In this document: positions 1 to 11,664 of the stretch, piece by piece
How the letters are laid out: every line of letters starts with the position of its first letter
Numbering within the stretch: position 1 is the first letter of the stretch
Assembly (NCBI GenBank): GCA_002633005.1
Contig: NMRA01000575.1
Span: forward strand, 51,870 to 89,740
From: Phoronis australis
Lineage: Eukaryota > Phoronida > Phoronidae
Direction: 5' to 3'
DNA: 37,871 nt
The notes under the pieces: model-generated
Told to the model about the DNA's origin: nothing
The model's input: only the letters and a program-made list of their open reading frames with translations
Databases searched by the model: none
Program-made: the position numbers and the translations under genes

Positions 1-468
1 CTAGCAAGATGTTTTAGAATTTTTTCGTATTAATGTGCATTCCTGTTAATTTTAGCCCGTTACAGTTTAGGAGTTTTATTTTTTAAGCAAAAGGGGCAGA
101 AGTCTATGAGTACGATTACCAGTTAGACATGGCGTACACGGTCATCAAACGTTCCCACAGATCTAATAGACACTTTAAACATATATTATTAGATTGCAAA
201 CGGTCTGTCAACCAATGGCTCAATGTTAAGCAAACAAACAAACCCTGGCAATTGCTCTACAGACACATGTATGGATGCAATTGCTGAAATTCTTGGGACA
301 GATGGACTGTTACCTTTTGATAACTCTCGTCAATCCATGTTTAAACGTCCTTGGAAAGCAACTTTGCACTCTGCATATTTCCCCAAAAATCAGATAACCT
401 ATATTTTAGTTAAGAGAATGCAAAAGTCTAAAAATATCTAGTTAGAGTTAATAAGGACTTTAAAAATC
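1..468. other. Non-coding, nothing recognised
   Basis: AT-rich sequence with only short chance reading frames. A 72-codon plus-strand frame (223-441) opens with an ATG-lacking start and resembles no family I know. No convincing splice sites were found. Confidence 0.5.
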
Positions 469-612
469 AAACTGACAAACCTACATGTATTGACAACACA
501 AAGGTAACACATCTAGTTGCAAAGTGTTAGGCCTTTCTCAAAACTGTCAAACCTACATGTATTGACAACACAAAGGTAACACATCTAGTAGCAAAGTGTT
601 AGGTCTTTCTCA
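469..612. repeat. Two-copy tandem repeat, 72-bp period
   Basis: The unit beginning AAACTGACAAACCTACATG at 469-540 is repeated at 541-612 as AAACTGTCAAACCTACATG with only a few substitutions. No N lies between the copies, so this is a true local duplication, unlike the N-flanked pairs further right. Confidence 0.9.
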
Positions 613-2270
613 AAACGCTGACAATTTAGACTGTGGTGCACTTCAGAAATAAAAATGACCTAAAAAACTATTGAAAGTTCAGTTAAATTTGAAAATATTT
701 TAGCTTGTGTAAGATTAGAATTATTTGGGTTTAAATTTTAGCTGAACCATCATGTGATAAAGCCAACATTACGAAATGAAGCGGAAGTGTTTATTTAACT
801 CAAAAGAAGAGGGAAATTTTCTTCAGATTATGACACAGCAACCACTTAATAGAAGAATAGCGTTTCATGGCAGGGAACCTTTTTGTAAATGCTAACACAC
901 CAACCACTACAAGGACATACAAATAAGATATACGTCCAGGTATTTACACTGAAATCTAAAGCAACATTATCAACCACACAAAATGAGGGATAAATAAGTA
1001 CATTTACCATTTACATGGACTCTACTACCCAACAGCGATCGTTTTCTTGCTTGGTGAATGGAGTTCGCTAAATGATACATTTCAACAACTACATGTTGTA
1101 AACGTACAATTTTGTGTGAATTTTGAATTACCACTATGATTGTAGCAAGAATGGTAGTACATATTATGCTACCAAATCACTCAATTTGCTGTCAGTGCAG
1201 ACATTTTTTCTGGGTACATTATAGTCTGACTTCGGAGATAACTCATTGCCTTGTTAGAGCAACATGTTACACGGATCCAATCGAATCTCCCAACGGACAC
1301 AAATTCCGAACCGAAACATCATCTGGAATTGCCAAAAAATAAATGCAGCCTAAACTGAGCCCGTGGGCATATTTTGGGATAACTTTACAAAATTATGCAA
1401 TCGGGCGCATCTCTTTTAAAATCTTTCTGGAAAGTATTAAAATACTTTTGTAATAGCGCCCAGTGTAAAATTGTTATGTAATGTAGGTGGTTGTTAAATA
1501 TTGTTTATTTTGGCCAGATGTTGTATTCTTGATCACACACGTGACTATCATTTAAGGAGATATACTGGAATTTTGTTAGTAACTAACTGTATTTGCACTG
1601 CATAAAGTAAAGTTATAAACTGTGCTCACCGAGTGAAAATTAAAGGCTTGATAATTGTTAGTGCAATACAACTACCATAGATAAAAAGATTTAAATTGGA
1701 ACACAGAATGCTTGATACAATCTCCTAAAATACTGTTCCTTTACAAAAATACGGGAGATAACATTTTACGTTTTTGAAGAGCCGTTTTTCGAATATCCGC
1801 CAATAGAAATGCCTGTAGTATTGGAGAAGGCCTAAAACCCAACGTTTTCTATTGTACATCTAAGACAAGTTTGCATCCCCGGCATTGGAATAAAAAGCGG
1901 TATTCCGTCATTGATAATAAGGCAGTTCATACAAAACATCTCCGCCTTGTAATCAAGAATTAAAACTGCAAGGGCAGCGAGACAGCTTAATCAGTGCTCA
2001 TCGATCGAATATTTCTTTCATCCATATTTTATGTGTTTCAGCGTCAGGAATTTAAAGCAAGAGACATGTCATTATGTTCTTCTAATTAAAAGTATTGGTC
2101 TTATCTCACATTGATCGACCAGCCTATTGAAAAATTCGACCTATAGTTTAGGTAAACACCTGATCGATGGCGTTTGTTTTCCGACGTAGGAAATGAATTG
2201 CTGGAAAAAATAGTCAGAGGTAAAGTCATTGTGCAACTGATGCCAATGCAAATTATAGCAGCTTAGTATG
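613..2270. other. Non-coding, nothing recognised
   Basis: No reading frame with coding character, RNA gene or mobile element was recognised on either strand. The 68-codon plus frame at 1136-1342 has an ATG but no family resemblance and no good donor at its end. Confidence 0.45.
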
Positions 2271-2484
2271 TTTTGACACGTGTTGACACAGTTGTAAGAT
2301 CCATGGGATGTTTATAGTAAATATTGCTTTTAATGGATGGGCGAGGAAGCTTTTGTGACGTGTATAAACAGTTGTAAGATCCATGGTACGTTTATAGTTA
2401 ATATTTAATATATCAGATTGGCGAGGCAGGTTTTGTGACGTGTTCACACGATTGTAAAAGTTCATGGAAACGTTTAATAAAGAC
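2271..2484. repeat. Tandem repeat, 80-bp period, 2.7 copies
   Basis: Copies start at 2271, 2351 and 2431. Each opens with TTTTGNNACGTGT, then a GTTGTAAGATCCATGG-type core, then a GGCGAGG tail. The third copy is truncated near 2484. Frames crossing it on the minus strand are by-products of the repeat. Confidence 0.88.
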
Positions 2485-5074
2485 ATTTAAATAATTTGAT
2501 GATAATACGAAATGAAAAGTGCCGAGGATGTGCTCTCATGTTTTTGCAATGCGGACATGTACTTGAATTTTTTAACGAATTACAAAGTTTATTTTAAATA
2601 TAGTAGGCAGTGCCATTATTCTACTTGATTAAATGCACTACTATTGCATTCTTTGGAGATTATTTCGCGAAATCAATCACATATAGATTCTAGCGTAATC
2701 CTTTATTGATAATAGTCCCAAGACCACCTCTAGTCCTCTGTTTTAGTGACGTAAGACAAAATGTAAATGAAATTTTCATGCTATGGAAGCACTGCCAGGA
2801 TACGCAAATACATTGTACCTAAAAAGATATGAATCACCCTTTGGTATAGCACTTGGAGACCTCCCACAAATTCACTGTAAATTTCAAGCAAGCAGATATA
2901 ATGAGTGTGAAAAAGAAGGCAGGTGATTTCCTCCTCACTTGTGTCGTTAAATTTCTGTTATTTTGTATGAAAAACTTATTTGAAAACAGTACGGTGGATC
3001 GATCACTACGTGGGTGGCAGTATATGACTTCCTGTAGTATGCAGTCGGTAGGTGTCGCATTATAGTAGTTCGTCATCAATTCTTGCTTCTCCATAAAGAA
3101 AATAATAGCGATTGTTATACATGCAGCAGCGTAGCATTTATGACGTCATTCAGCAAGTCATTAGAACCAAAAATTTTAGACTTATGGTTATGAATCTGCT
3201 TTTGATTGTTGCTTATGATGCCCTTGATAGCGACCAAACCTTCCAAGGTGAGGAACAACCGAACTTTTAAATACCAATGATTGTACAAAATGCGACAAAC
3301 AGGTCGATTTGGGCTCATCCACTCTTAAAGAAAAGATACAAATTTGGAAAACTGCGACTGAATTTTTCAAGCTATTATCAGTCATGCTTAATTTGTGGCG
3401 TCTGTACTGGGTGTACATGTATGTTAAGGGATAGCCGATAGAAGATGCCGTTAGGGGGAGCAACTGTATGATTTAGAGTACAACTCCTGTCGAATCTGTA
3501 GAATTGGCATGACAAAAAATTTTCATTATGTTTGACCGTGCCCCTCGAGGAGGGGGGGGGGCTGTTCTGGGCCCCTAAATCCGCCTTTGTAATTGTCCCG
3601 ACGTTACTGTCACATTGTCATCTTCACGTGTCATATCATTTGCTTATGTTTTTTCTTTGTAGTATCAAAACTTCTTTTTAACATTAAATAGTTTTATTTG
3701 AGTTGATAAAATTGTATACGAGTATAAAAATTATTTTGAATGGAAATGAGTAATTAACGTTCACAACTACATCTCATCTTAACATATTTTTTTAATTTGT
3801 GTAGTTGTGAGTAAGAATTGTTATTATCTGTAGGTATTTAGCCCAGATACAATGCCTCTTGGAGATTTCTGTTGAAAAATATTTTTATTGAACTGAATGA
3901 TTCATAATAAACATTAAAAATGTAACATTTTTCTTCAGTTTCAGAAAATCACTTTCTTTCAAAATGAACAAAAAGCCGGTAGCCCCTTTGCCTCGTTTTG
4001 GCCAATGTCCTGAGACGGCAAGCAATAAATTCTGCATCTTTCAAACCAACAGGACACTGAATTGGTACATTGTACTGACAATGTACCCGTGAATATGAGG
4101 AGACAATGATTTACTCAGTCTGACTTATATTGAGCCACATTTTGACACTCGTTGGATGCGCAAAGTAAAATGCCGGTACATATGGTGACACACAAAAATG
4201 TGAGGGTTGTAGATCAATGTTTTGCTTCATTTTCACGAGCATGTTAGTGTGCAATAGGGCCGGGATGGTCACTGGTGAAGTACTGCTTATTGAAATCTCC
4301 ATTCTGCAACCCTAGCACATAGATCGACTGGTGGTGAGACGTTGAATTTCATGTGAACTTAATGTTGCAGTAAATAAGTAAGTAAGTATAAGTAATTTTT
4401 ATTAGAGTGACATGTGTTCAAGTAGATTCAAGCGATATAACGTAACAAAACAAGAACACCCAGTCCTCCACGGGGCTTATTAGTCACTGTAGATGCATGA
4501 AAAAACAAAAGAGAAAAAAAAAACAAGTGTGCACACATTGTAGGGGGTTCAAAAAGAGAACACAATGATAAAAGTGATCATTTAAACAAATCCTGATTTC
4601 AAAAATATTTTTGATAAAAAAATCATGAAGTTTTACTGATACCACGTTTTGCATAACTGTTATTAATCTACCTTCACAGCTTTCTGCACAAAACCATTTG
4701 AGTTCAAAAGATGTTTCAGGCATATAAGAAAAACGGACACTCAAACAGAAATTGTACTTCAGTTTCAACCAGTTTGACAAAGACAACTAATTCTACCATG
4801 AAAATCCAGAGAACAAAAACGCCCAACCTTAGCCAATAGCTGGGGGGATCCGGTTCTAATTTGAGCAAGAATTGACCTACTAGGTCCTGTTGAGTCTAAC
4901 TGCACGTAAAACAGTATTCATCATAACATAAGTTCTTAACTTTGGTTTCAAACAGCATTCAAACAGCCACCTATTACAAGCCAAATAATGCAAAATATTC
5001 TCATAGCGAGAGAGATTAACTGAATGTACGTGTAAGTTGCAAAAAAAATCCGAAATCGCCAATTCCTCAAAACT
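2485..5074. other. Non-coding; includes G-run and possible TE tail
   Basis: No gene recognised. At 3540-3592 a CCCCTCGAGGAGG palindrome runs into ten G residues, followed by GGGCCCCTAAATCCGCC. The last part resembles the ATCCGCC-type tail seen at 27850-27860, so it may be the end of an old dispersed element. Minus-strand frames at 2834-3094 and 4484-4786 are low-complexity or unremarkable. Confidence 0.4.
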
Positions 5075-5335
5075 TCAGATTACCGATTATTACTTCAGGC
5101 AGTGTAGTCCAACCGAAACATTCGATACAGTACAGCCACTGATTTATTAGACCCTCTCCGGTGTATCTCCGGTCTAGCCACCCGTGACCGTAACCGGAGA
5201 CAGACCGGAGAGTGAGGCGTGAATCAAGCATGACAGCTGGCGTGAGTCTAAGCGTGACTGTATCTGGAGCTTAACGTGAGTTAGTTGTGAACGAAGCGAG
5301 AGCCAGCCCTTAGCCAGCTAGGCGTGAGTTTACCT
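5075..5335. repeat. GCGTGAG-rich dispersed repeat, copy 1
   Basis: A 53-bp block (5075-5127, TCAGATTACCGATTATTACT onward) is followed by ATACAGTACAGCCACTG and a GC-richer stretch (5151-5335). That stretch carries repeated GCGTGA(G/C), TCCGGTCTAGCCA and ACCGGAGA words. The same parts occur at 11280-11615, but with the CAGTACAGCC arm inverted relative to the 53-bp block. No coding frame is preserved. Probably a rearranged non-autonomous mobile element. Confidence 0.65.
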
Positions 5336-6215
5336 GCATCGCAGATGAAAAAGTAATTTACTAAAATTATATCAGTAACTAGCAATGATGTGTGTATTCT
5401 CATAAACTTCTGCTCAGGTGAGGTTTAATTTTTTTGAAATCGTCACATGCAGTAAAAGACCAAAATTTCCGTCTCGAATCTTAAGAGTGAAGTACATGTA
5501 CGGCTCACAGCAGGCAAAAATGCCCAGAGGGTTGATAAACCCAATGTCACCGATTTGAACCATACTATGCATTTTAGTTACCTTTGGGATGATAAACAAA
5601 ACAGTAAAGTCCAATCTCATTTTACCTTGTTTAAGTGGGAGAAATCAAGGAGCCTCTATTTCAGGGGTATGCCATGCAATGAACTCGCCGAAAATGCCTT
5701 ATTTGCACTGCACAATAAAAAATATCGGCGCTCGAGATCATTATTTGTTTGTAATTTTTAAATAAAGCAAGTCTATGGCTTTACAAAGATGTTAAACAAT
5801 ACTCATTAACTCTGCCGCTAAGTTAAAAATTCCAGGCATAAAGTATAGAGGGGTCAGAGGTTAACAAGGCATTGCAATTTCGCCACACTTTGAGCCCGTA
5901 TATCTCAGCTGGCACAACACTGATCAACACCAGAGTTTTACACAAGACGTTTCTATGTTATTGCTGTTGATTAGTTAAATAAAATTTTCTGGCGCTGAAC
6001 ATTTTTCTATACAAATTGCAAGATTGCGACAACCACCTGAGTAGAAATTACCTTTAATACCGATACGTGTTTGGAACATTACAACACCAGTGAAGTGCAT
6101 AGTTTTGATTCAAAAGTTGATTTATTATTATTTAGTTTTGTGTCATTAATCCAGGCGCAATTTTTTAAGGTATTTTTCCTTATTAATTAAAATTTCGCGT
6201 TTTTCGTGAACCCAG
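5336..6215. other. Non-coding; upstream of plus-strand exons
   Basis: No gene recognised. The final bases (TTTTTCGTGAACCCAG, ending at 6215) can act as the splice acceptor for the exon that follows. Confidence 0.4.
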
Positions 6216-6373
6216 TGTCCAACAACAGGTGTCATTTTAGTGGTGGCAAAATGGTTCCGGTTGGCGAATCCTTACTTGCTGTGTTATCTGCTAGTATGAT
6301 GGAGTGTGATGAAGTGTATGGAACATCAAAAGAATGTCCTCTGCACATTTGTGAAGTATTGATGGGGCATAAA
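6216..6373 (+). CDS. Internal exon of an unrecognised plus-strand gene
   Basis: The open frame after the acceptor at 6215 gives 52 full codons (2 bases plus 52 codons) containing CHFSGGKMVPVGESLLAVL and ECDEVYGTSKECPLHICEV. It ends in phase 0 at a consensus donor, AAA|GTGAGT (6374-6379). The next exon (6619-6664) starts in phase 0 behind a strong acceptor, so the pair splices in frame through a 245-bp intron. The piece is cysteine-rich with no evident transmembrane segment. I do not recognise the family. The frame also stays open past the donor to 6523, so an unspliced ORF is the alternative. The upstream exon is not identified; an acceptor at 6230 (AACAACAG) would shorten this exon. Confidence 0.35.
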
Positions 6374-6618
6374 GTGAGTAGCAAACCACTGCACCTACAG
6401 ACTGTGCGGCAACTGACAATTTACATATGCGTGTTCACCGGACCCGTGTCACGCCTGTGTGACTGCGTCCAAGGCAAGGGCAAGACACCGGGCTCATCTT
6501 GGAATTCTGTGGAAACCATGTAGACTCTGCAAACAGCCATTTCATTAGTGGTAGCTCGCGTGCCAAGCCTGAAGTGGGGATGCTTGTTGAAATGTCTAAA
6601 GTCAACTTACTTTCACAG

Positions 6619-6664
6619 GAACTCAACAATGTCAATGCATTTGTATTCTTTCCTGTTGGATCTG
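6619..6664 (+). CDS. 46-bp exon, next exon of the same gene
   Basis: TTACTTTCACAG (ending 6618) is a textbook acceptor. The exon reads ELNNVNAFVFFPVGS plus one base, and stops at a GTGAGT donor (6665-6670), phase 1. Joined to the preceding exon it gives ...EVLMGHK-ELNNVNAF... with no stop. The following phase-1 exon was not located; acceptor-like TTTTTGCAG at about 8328 would bring in an immediate stop. Two consensus donors and one strong acceptor in compatible phase are the only support. Confidence 0.33.
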
Positions 6665-8160
6665 GTGAGTACTACTACTGCTTTGTTTGAATTTGAGGTT
6701 ATCACGATAGCATTGTGGCGGTAATAGTCAGTTTTGTGGATACATGATTTGAGAACCAGTTAACACCGCTAGAAACAACAGATGTTATTCTAATACGGTA
6801 CCCTGCAATGCAAGTTACTGGTAACTCCCTTCAGGAAGATCACAAACTGTGTGACCATGCATGTACCACAAAAATGTAACAACAGTACTTCTTTTTGAAC
6901 ATGTAGTATAGACAGAGCTTTTACACACTGGTGAAATTTAGTAGTCCTAAGCCTAAACAACTGATTAACAGTCTTGTTTCCTAAGGGCAAATCAGTGATA
7001 TACCTGCCCTGTTGCCGTTGTTGGAGTCTAGGCTAGCCTAGAGCTATTCAGTCCACTTACTAATAGCGTCTTGTGTTAGTTGTAAGTTTTGTCTGGGATT
7101 ATGTGCACCTAGTGACCTGTACTTGTTGCAAGCGGAAAATGCAATATCTCATTGACTTTCACTTTTCAACAACCAATATTGTTGTTATGCGTCTTCTTTT
7201 TAGCTCATTACAGGAAGTATTTTTTCTATAGATATGTTGATGAATGCTGTAGTTATAGCATTATAAATTCCAATTTTAACTGCCAACCTGCATGCTGGAA
7301 TTTCTTTTCACTTCAGCTGTCAGTGAATTATGTAATTCTGGAAATCATAGCGTGTCGTTATGTTTTATGAGTTCCACTATGTTGACATTTGTTGTCTGGA
7401 TATGATATTCATTTGATGTCCAAAGGAATCCAATCAAACTGGCAAAAATAAATCAGGTACCCGCAGTGTTTTTTCTTGTTGTACTTATGGTCGTTTTACA
7501 TATTACACTCCATGGGTCAAATGAATTATCTCAGCTAAAATCATTGGATCACTCAGCGGCAGTCACACCTGTGTAGTGGCTGGGCTCTGCAAAGTTCTGC
7601 AAAAAGTGTATAATTCGATAATTTTACAGCCTGCCTGTCATTTTGCAGAAAGTAGAGCAACAAAGCAGACCCCTCAAAAACTGCACAGGCGATGAAGACG
7701 GATGAGCAGTTTCGGGAGGAAGGCTAGCTGACACTACAACAGGATAAAGGTTTCTTTTCACGCTTGGCTGCCTTGAACTGCGCTGGAAAATGGTCAAATG
7801 AGGGAGATAATGAACTTGACAGTTAGTGATGTGCAGTAATACTCCGGATTTCATCTTTGTTCGAAAATTATACAATCTGTTGGGTTGTCTGAGTGATTTA
7901 ACCAGTTGTTATTGATGTGATATTGTAGAGATAAATTTAAAATGCAATATAGCAACACTTGCTGTGATTTTGTCAGTAAAATTTAGGATTTTTAGTCAGT
8001 GTTCTGGTTGAAACTTTGCTGTCCAATTTATTTAAAGATGTTGGTATTTCAGTTTTCATCTTTCAAATTCATATTGCACTCAGTCTCTCTTAACTAAAAA
8101 GTGAAGCCTTATCTGAGTTTTAAGTTATGTACAAGCTTAAGGAAAGGTAGTGACTTAGGC
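6665..8160. other. Non-coding; possible weak inverted-repeat element
   Basis: No gene recognised. A GTATAATTCGATAATTTT stretch near 7609-7626 and an approximate inverted match near 7857-7873 could bound a roughly 260-bp element, but the match is broken and no target duplication is clear. Confidence 0.3.
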
Positions 8161-8702
8161 ATACTTGAACCAATTCACTGGCATTTAGATCAAAGAACAT
8201 ATTTGCATATCTCGTTTTTCCATGCTACTTTGTACCACTTAACCGGGTGATCAGTGTTAAGTAAACCAGATTACAGTTACATTAAATATCATTTTGACTT
8301 TAATCTGTTCCAACATTGTTTTTGCAGAATGAGAGTATGTGATGATGAGTAAAGAGAGGTGCCGAGGTCACCTGTATTCTGAATTGTTAACATCAGTGTC
8401 ATGTTTGAGCCAATTCACTGGTATTTAGATCTTTTAAAACATTTAGACATCTCGTGTTTTCCATGGTAGTTTGTATAAATTAACCAGGCAATGAGTGTTA
8501 AACCAGATTCTGGTCGTATTAAATGTCACTTTTTACTTTAAAGTGGTCCAACATTGTATATACAGAGTGGGGAGTTACGTATGGGATGAGGAGGTACATG
8601 TAAGCGAGATCACATGTATTTTGAACAACTAACATAGGAGTCTCCTATTTGAGCCAGTCCATTAGCACTTAGATCATATACCACATTTAGATATCTCTGA
8701 TG
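8161..8702. repeat. Degenerate tandem repeat, about 240-bp period
   Basis: Copy 1 (8161-8400) and copy 2 (8401-8644) both open with GARCCAATTCACTGGNATTTAG and share TTCCATG, AACCRGG, CCAACATTGT and GATGAG blocks at matching spacing. A partial third copy (8645-8702) begins GAGCCAGTCCATTAGCACTT. The copies have diverged well beyond the allele-like pairs elsewhere in the window, so the duplication is old. Confidence 0.85.
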
Positions 8703-10465
8703 TGATTTTGCCCTAGAAAGTTGGTAGTCTTGCTATTAAAGCACCTCGAAGACTAATTAGCAGTTAGAACCCAATGTGCATGAAGTTATATTTTGAACTG
8801 AGTTTCAAAGTTTATATGCTGTATATTGTCTGTCTGCTGAGAAGTCATGAGCTACAATACAATATCTGTCGTGTACTTATGGACTTTATACTGAAAGCAG
8901 CCATTATCATCCTCACTTCTTTCACATGACCTCTGCAGTGGATCATGCTTCCAACATGAGGCATTTGTATAGTCAGGTAACAGCTGATCACCTGGAACAG
9001 GATACATGTACCTTTGCCCTCTGGAGGACTGGGAAGTAATATGAATTCACTCTTTAGACTTCTCACAACTAGTCACACCCAGTTATTCAAGTACGTTCCT
9101 CTGTGCCTCCCACTGCGCAGGAATTCTCACTTGTGGCTGGTTCCATGTTGTCAGCCCCCATTGCTACTCGAAAGTCTCCCATTTTTCACTTGTGTCAATC
9201 ACAGCAAAATGCGCGCAGATAACAAAATGATAACATTAGCCAGCCATACCACTTCAAAATTGAAGTTATTGTGACTTTGGTGGCTGTATAACGTCCATGG
9301 AATGACTCTGACCAGTGGTTTTGAATTTGCCTTGCCTGTAATTGCCGGTGAATCTTTCACCTTGACACTGTCCTCCGCTTTCAACGCCCTGCATCAAAAC
9401 CACTTGAAGATTCTTAAAGAAATGTTTGTTCAGACACACTCCACAGCTAACCCACAGTAAGCATCTTTGTAAACAGGACAATCACAGATAAAACCATAAA
9501 TAAATGATCTTTCTCATACAACACTGTAAGATTTGGAACGTCGCAAGTGGGGAGAGGGCAACACGATTTTTGAAGGAAAATGTTATGAAAATGATTTGTC
9601 GGCGTTTTTTTTTGTTTTTAGCCGTGCAAATAAGATTACTGAGCTTTGTGAAACCAGTGAGATTTGAATTTCGACTCTCGCAAAAAGGTGTCCTGCCAAA
9701 ACGACTGCTATTTGCGTAGTATGTATCCTAATTCCATGACTGCGAGCACTTTTTAGAAATAAAGTAGTGTACCCTCGGTGCCTAGAAAATACAAAATCTG
9801 ATGAATGATAAATTGATTCGCCGTTTGCTGGCCAACTATTAACAAATGTTCACTTTTTTGTTGACGTTTGTCGGCATTACTCATTGTGGTGAAATGGCGT
9901 AACCACCAGTCATTTTTTACTTCAAATGACATGAAATCCGTTTTAGACCTAAAATAGCTCAACACACTGGTTGGCACTAAAATGTTCTGAAACCTCTGCC
10001 AGCTGAGATATCGGGATACGAATTTAGTCAATTTTGACAGTTTCAAAAATCACTAAAAGTACTCATCTTATGCGGCTCTAAAAACAGACAAAGAATTATT
10101 GAAATCTTTTAAATTTTCATGAATAAAGTAGTCGAAAGTCACACCTGATCAATAACACAGGTTCAATATTTCAACGTTACTTCCACTGCGTAACGTAACT
10201 GTCTGAATTTTACTAAAACTTAACTGCCGCCAGGCTGAAAACTTGTCGGAAACAAATAGTATCCATGGAAACCAAAAGGGGGCATTTTGAAAAAAAAATA
10301 AAGGTGGTCTGGAGTCAGTGGGGCCAGTGTCATCTCACAGACAAAATATAAAGAGAATCTGTGACACAGCGTTTATCACCCTCTGCCTGGTCCATTCCCG
10401 AACATGCTCTTAAGTCACTTCAGGAAACAGACCTTTGGACCTTACTTTTCACTCATATATAATCA

Positions 10466-10503
<38 letters not shown>

Positions 10504-11279
10504 GTTCTTTATATAAACTAATAAAGAATCTTAGCACGCGTGTACATGGCAGAATTATTCAATTGCCTTCACGATATGAAGGAGCATAGCATGTCAATTC
10601 TGAGTACATTGATCCCAAGTTCCGGCATCATGCGGAGAAAACTGATCGCACCCATGCATTTGACGAGTCAAACAGATGACCGTTATTATTATTATAATGA
10701 AGAATTACCCCGGGGATACCGTGTACTCAGTCGAAACGCATGTACTACGGTAAAAAGGCTACAAATAATTGAACTGCAATACGGATTGAGGACTTTTAAG
10801 TCAAAACATTTGCTTGCAGTAAGGGATGGGTATGTCAGAAGGACGGCCTATTGAAATTTTCTGTACGCCAGTACGGTGCAAAAATTTACAGAGTGACACA
10901 ATACTTCACAAGATGCGTAGTCTATTTTATGGCGAAAAACTATATCCACCTGTGACAAGTTTCAAGGAGTCTACAGCCAGGTAAAAATGACCTTGGACAC
11001 AGCGCCGCGTTCATTCGTATTTACTAACCGTGGTTTCTGTACTTGTGTGTCGTTGATGGGACTGGCTCTTAAGTAGGAAATTGAACATGTACATGTAAGT
11101 GTAACACTAGAGCTACAGGGAGACGTTTGTATGAACAACACGTTAAATTACAGTTAGTCGGAACCCAAGTGTAATAGGTGAATGCTTGCAAAGATACTCT
11201 ATAATATACTATAATGTCTTTGCAACTTGACCGAAAAGACAGGCAATCAAGACGTTACATGCATTTTTACTAGTTAGAC
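8703..11279. other. Non-coding with a TA microsatellite
   Basis: No gene, RNA or element recognised apart from the microsatellite at 10472-10499. Frames at 9014-9274, 9753-10046 and 10540-10854 show no family resemblance and no paired splice signals. Confidence 0.4.
10472..10499. repeat. (TA)n microsatellite
   Basis: About fourteen uninterrupted TA units, preceded by imperfect ATAT-rich sequence from about 10455. Confidence 0.95.
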
Positions 11280-11487
11280 CGGTGCCCGATCATGGTTACG
11301 ACAGCTACCAAGGGCGTGACGAAAGCGTGAGGTAAGCGTTAACGAGGCGTGAGGAAGGCGTTAACTAATCAGGAGGTAAGCATGAGTACTACCCAGAGAG
11401 CAGGCGTGAGGCGACCGACCGTGACTGATTTCTGTCATGCCAGCGTTCCTGTTGCTCTCCGGTCTGGCCAGGCGTGAGGTAGCCCGG
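11280..11487. repeat. GCGTGAG-rich dispersed repeat, copy 2
   Basis: GC-richer block with many GGCGTGAG or GCGTGAC words and GGCGTTAAC variants, ending with TCTCCGGTCTGGCCAGGCGTG. It shares its vocabulary with 5151-5335. On its right, AATGGCTGTACTGTAT (11505-11520) is the reverse complement of the arm at 5126-5141. Confidence 0.65.
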
Positions 11488-11518
11488 ACGAAGTCTAAAA
11501 ATTCAATGGCTGTACTGT

Positions 11519-11664
11519 ATGTTAGTTGTTCTTACTCGAAATTAATAAAAAATTCCACCTTCTCAGATTACCGATTATTACTTCAGGCAGTGTAGTCCCA
11601 CCAAAACATTCGATATGTTAGTTTCTCTTACTCGAAATTAATAACACAATTCCACCTTCTCAGA
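11519..11664. repeat. Local duplication around a 53-bp repeat block
   Basis: ATGTTAGTTGTTCTTACTCG and the following 29 bases (11519-11567) recur at 11615-11664 with small differences. Between them lies the 53-bp block TCAGATTACCGATTATTACT onward (11563-11615), which is also present at 5075-5127. The right copy is the 3' end of the LINE fragment described next. Confidence 0.75.

Noticed and set aside
7607-7876. Possible small inverted-repeat element
   Set aside because: The ends match only in short broken pieces and there is no target duplication.
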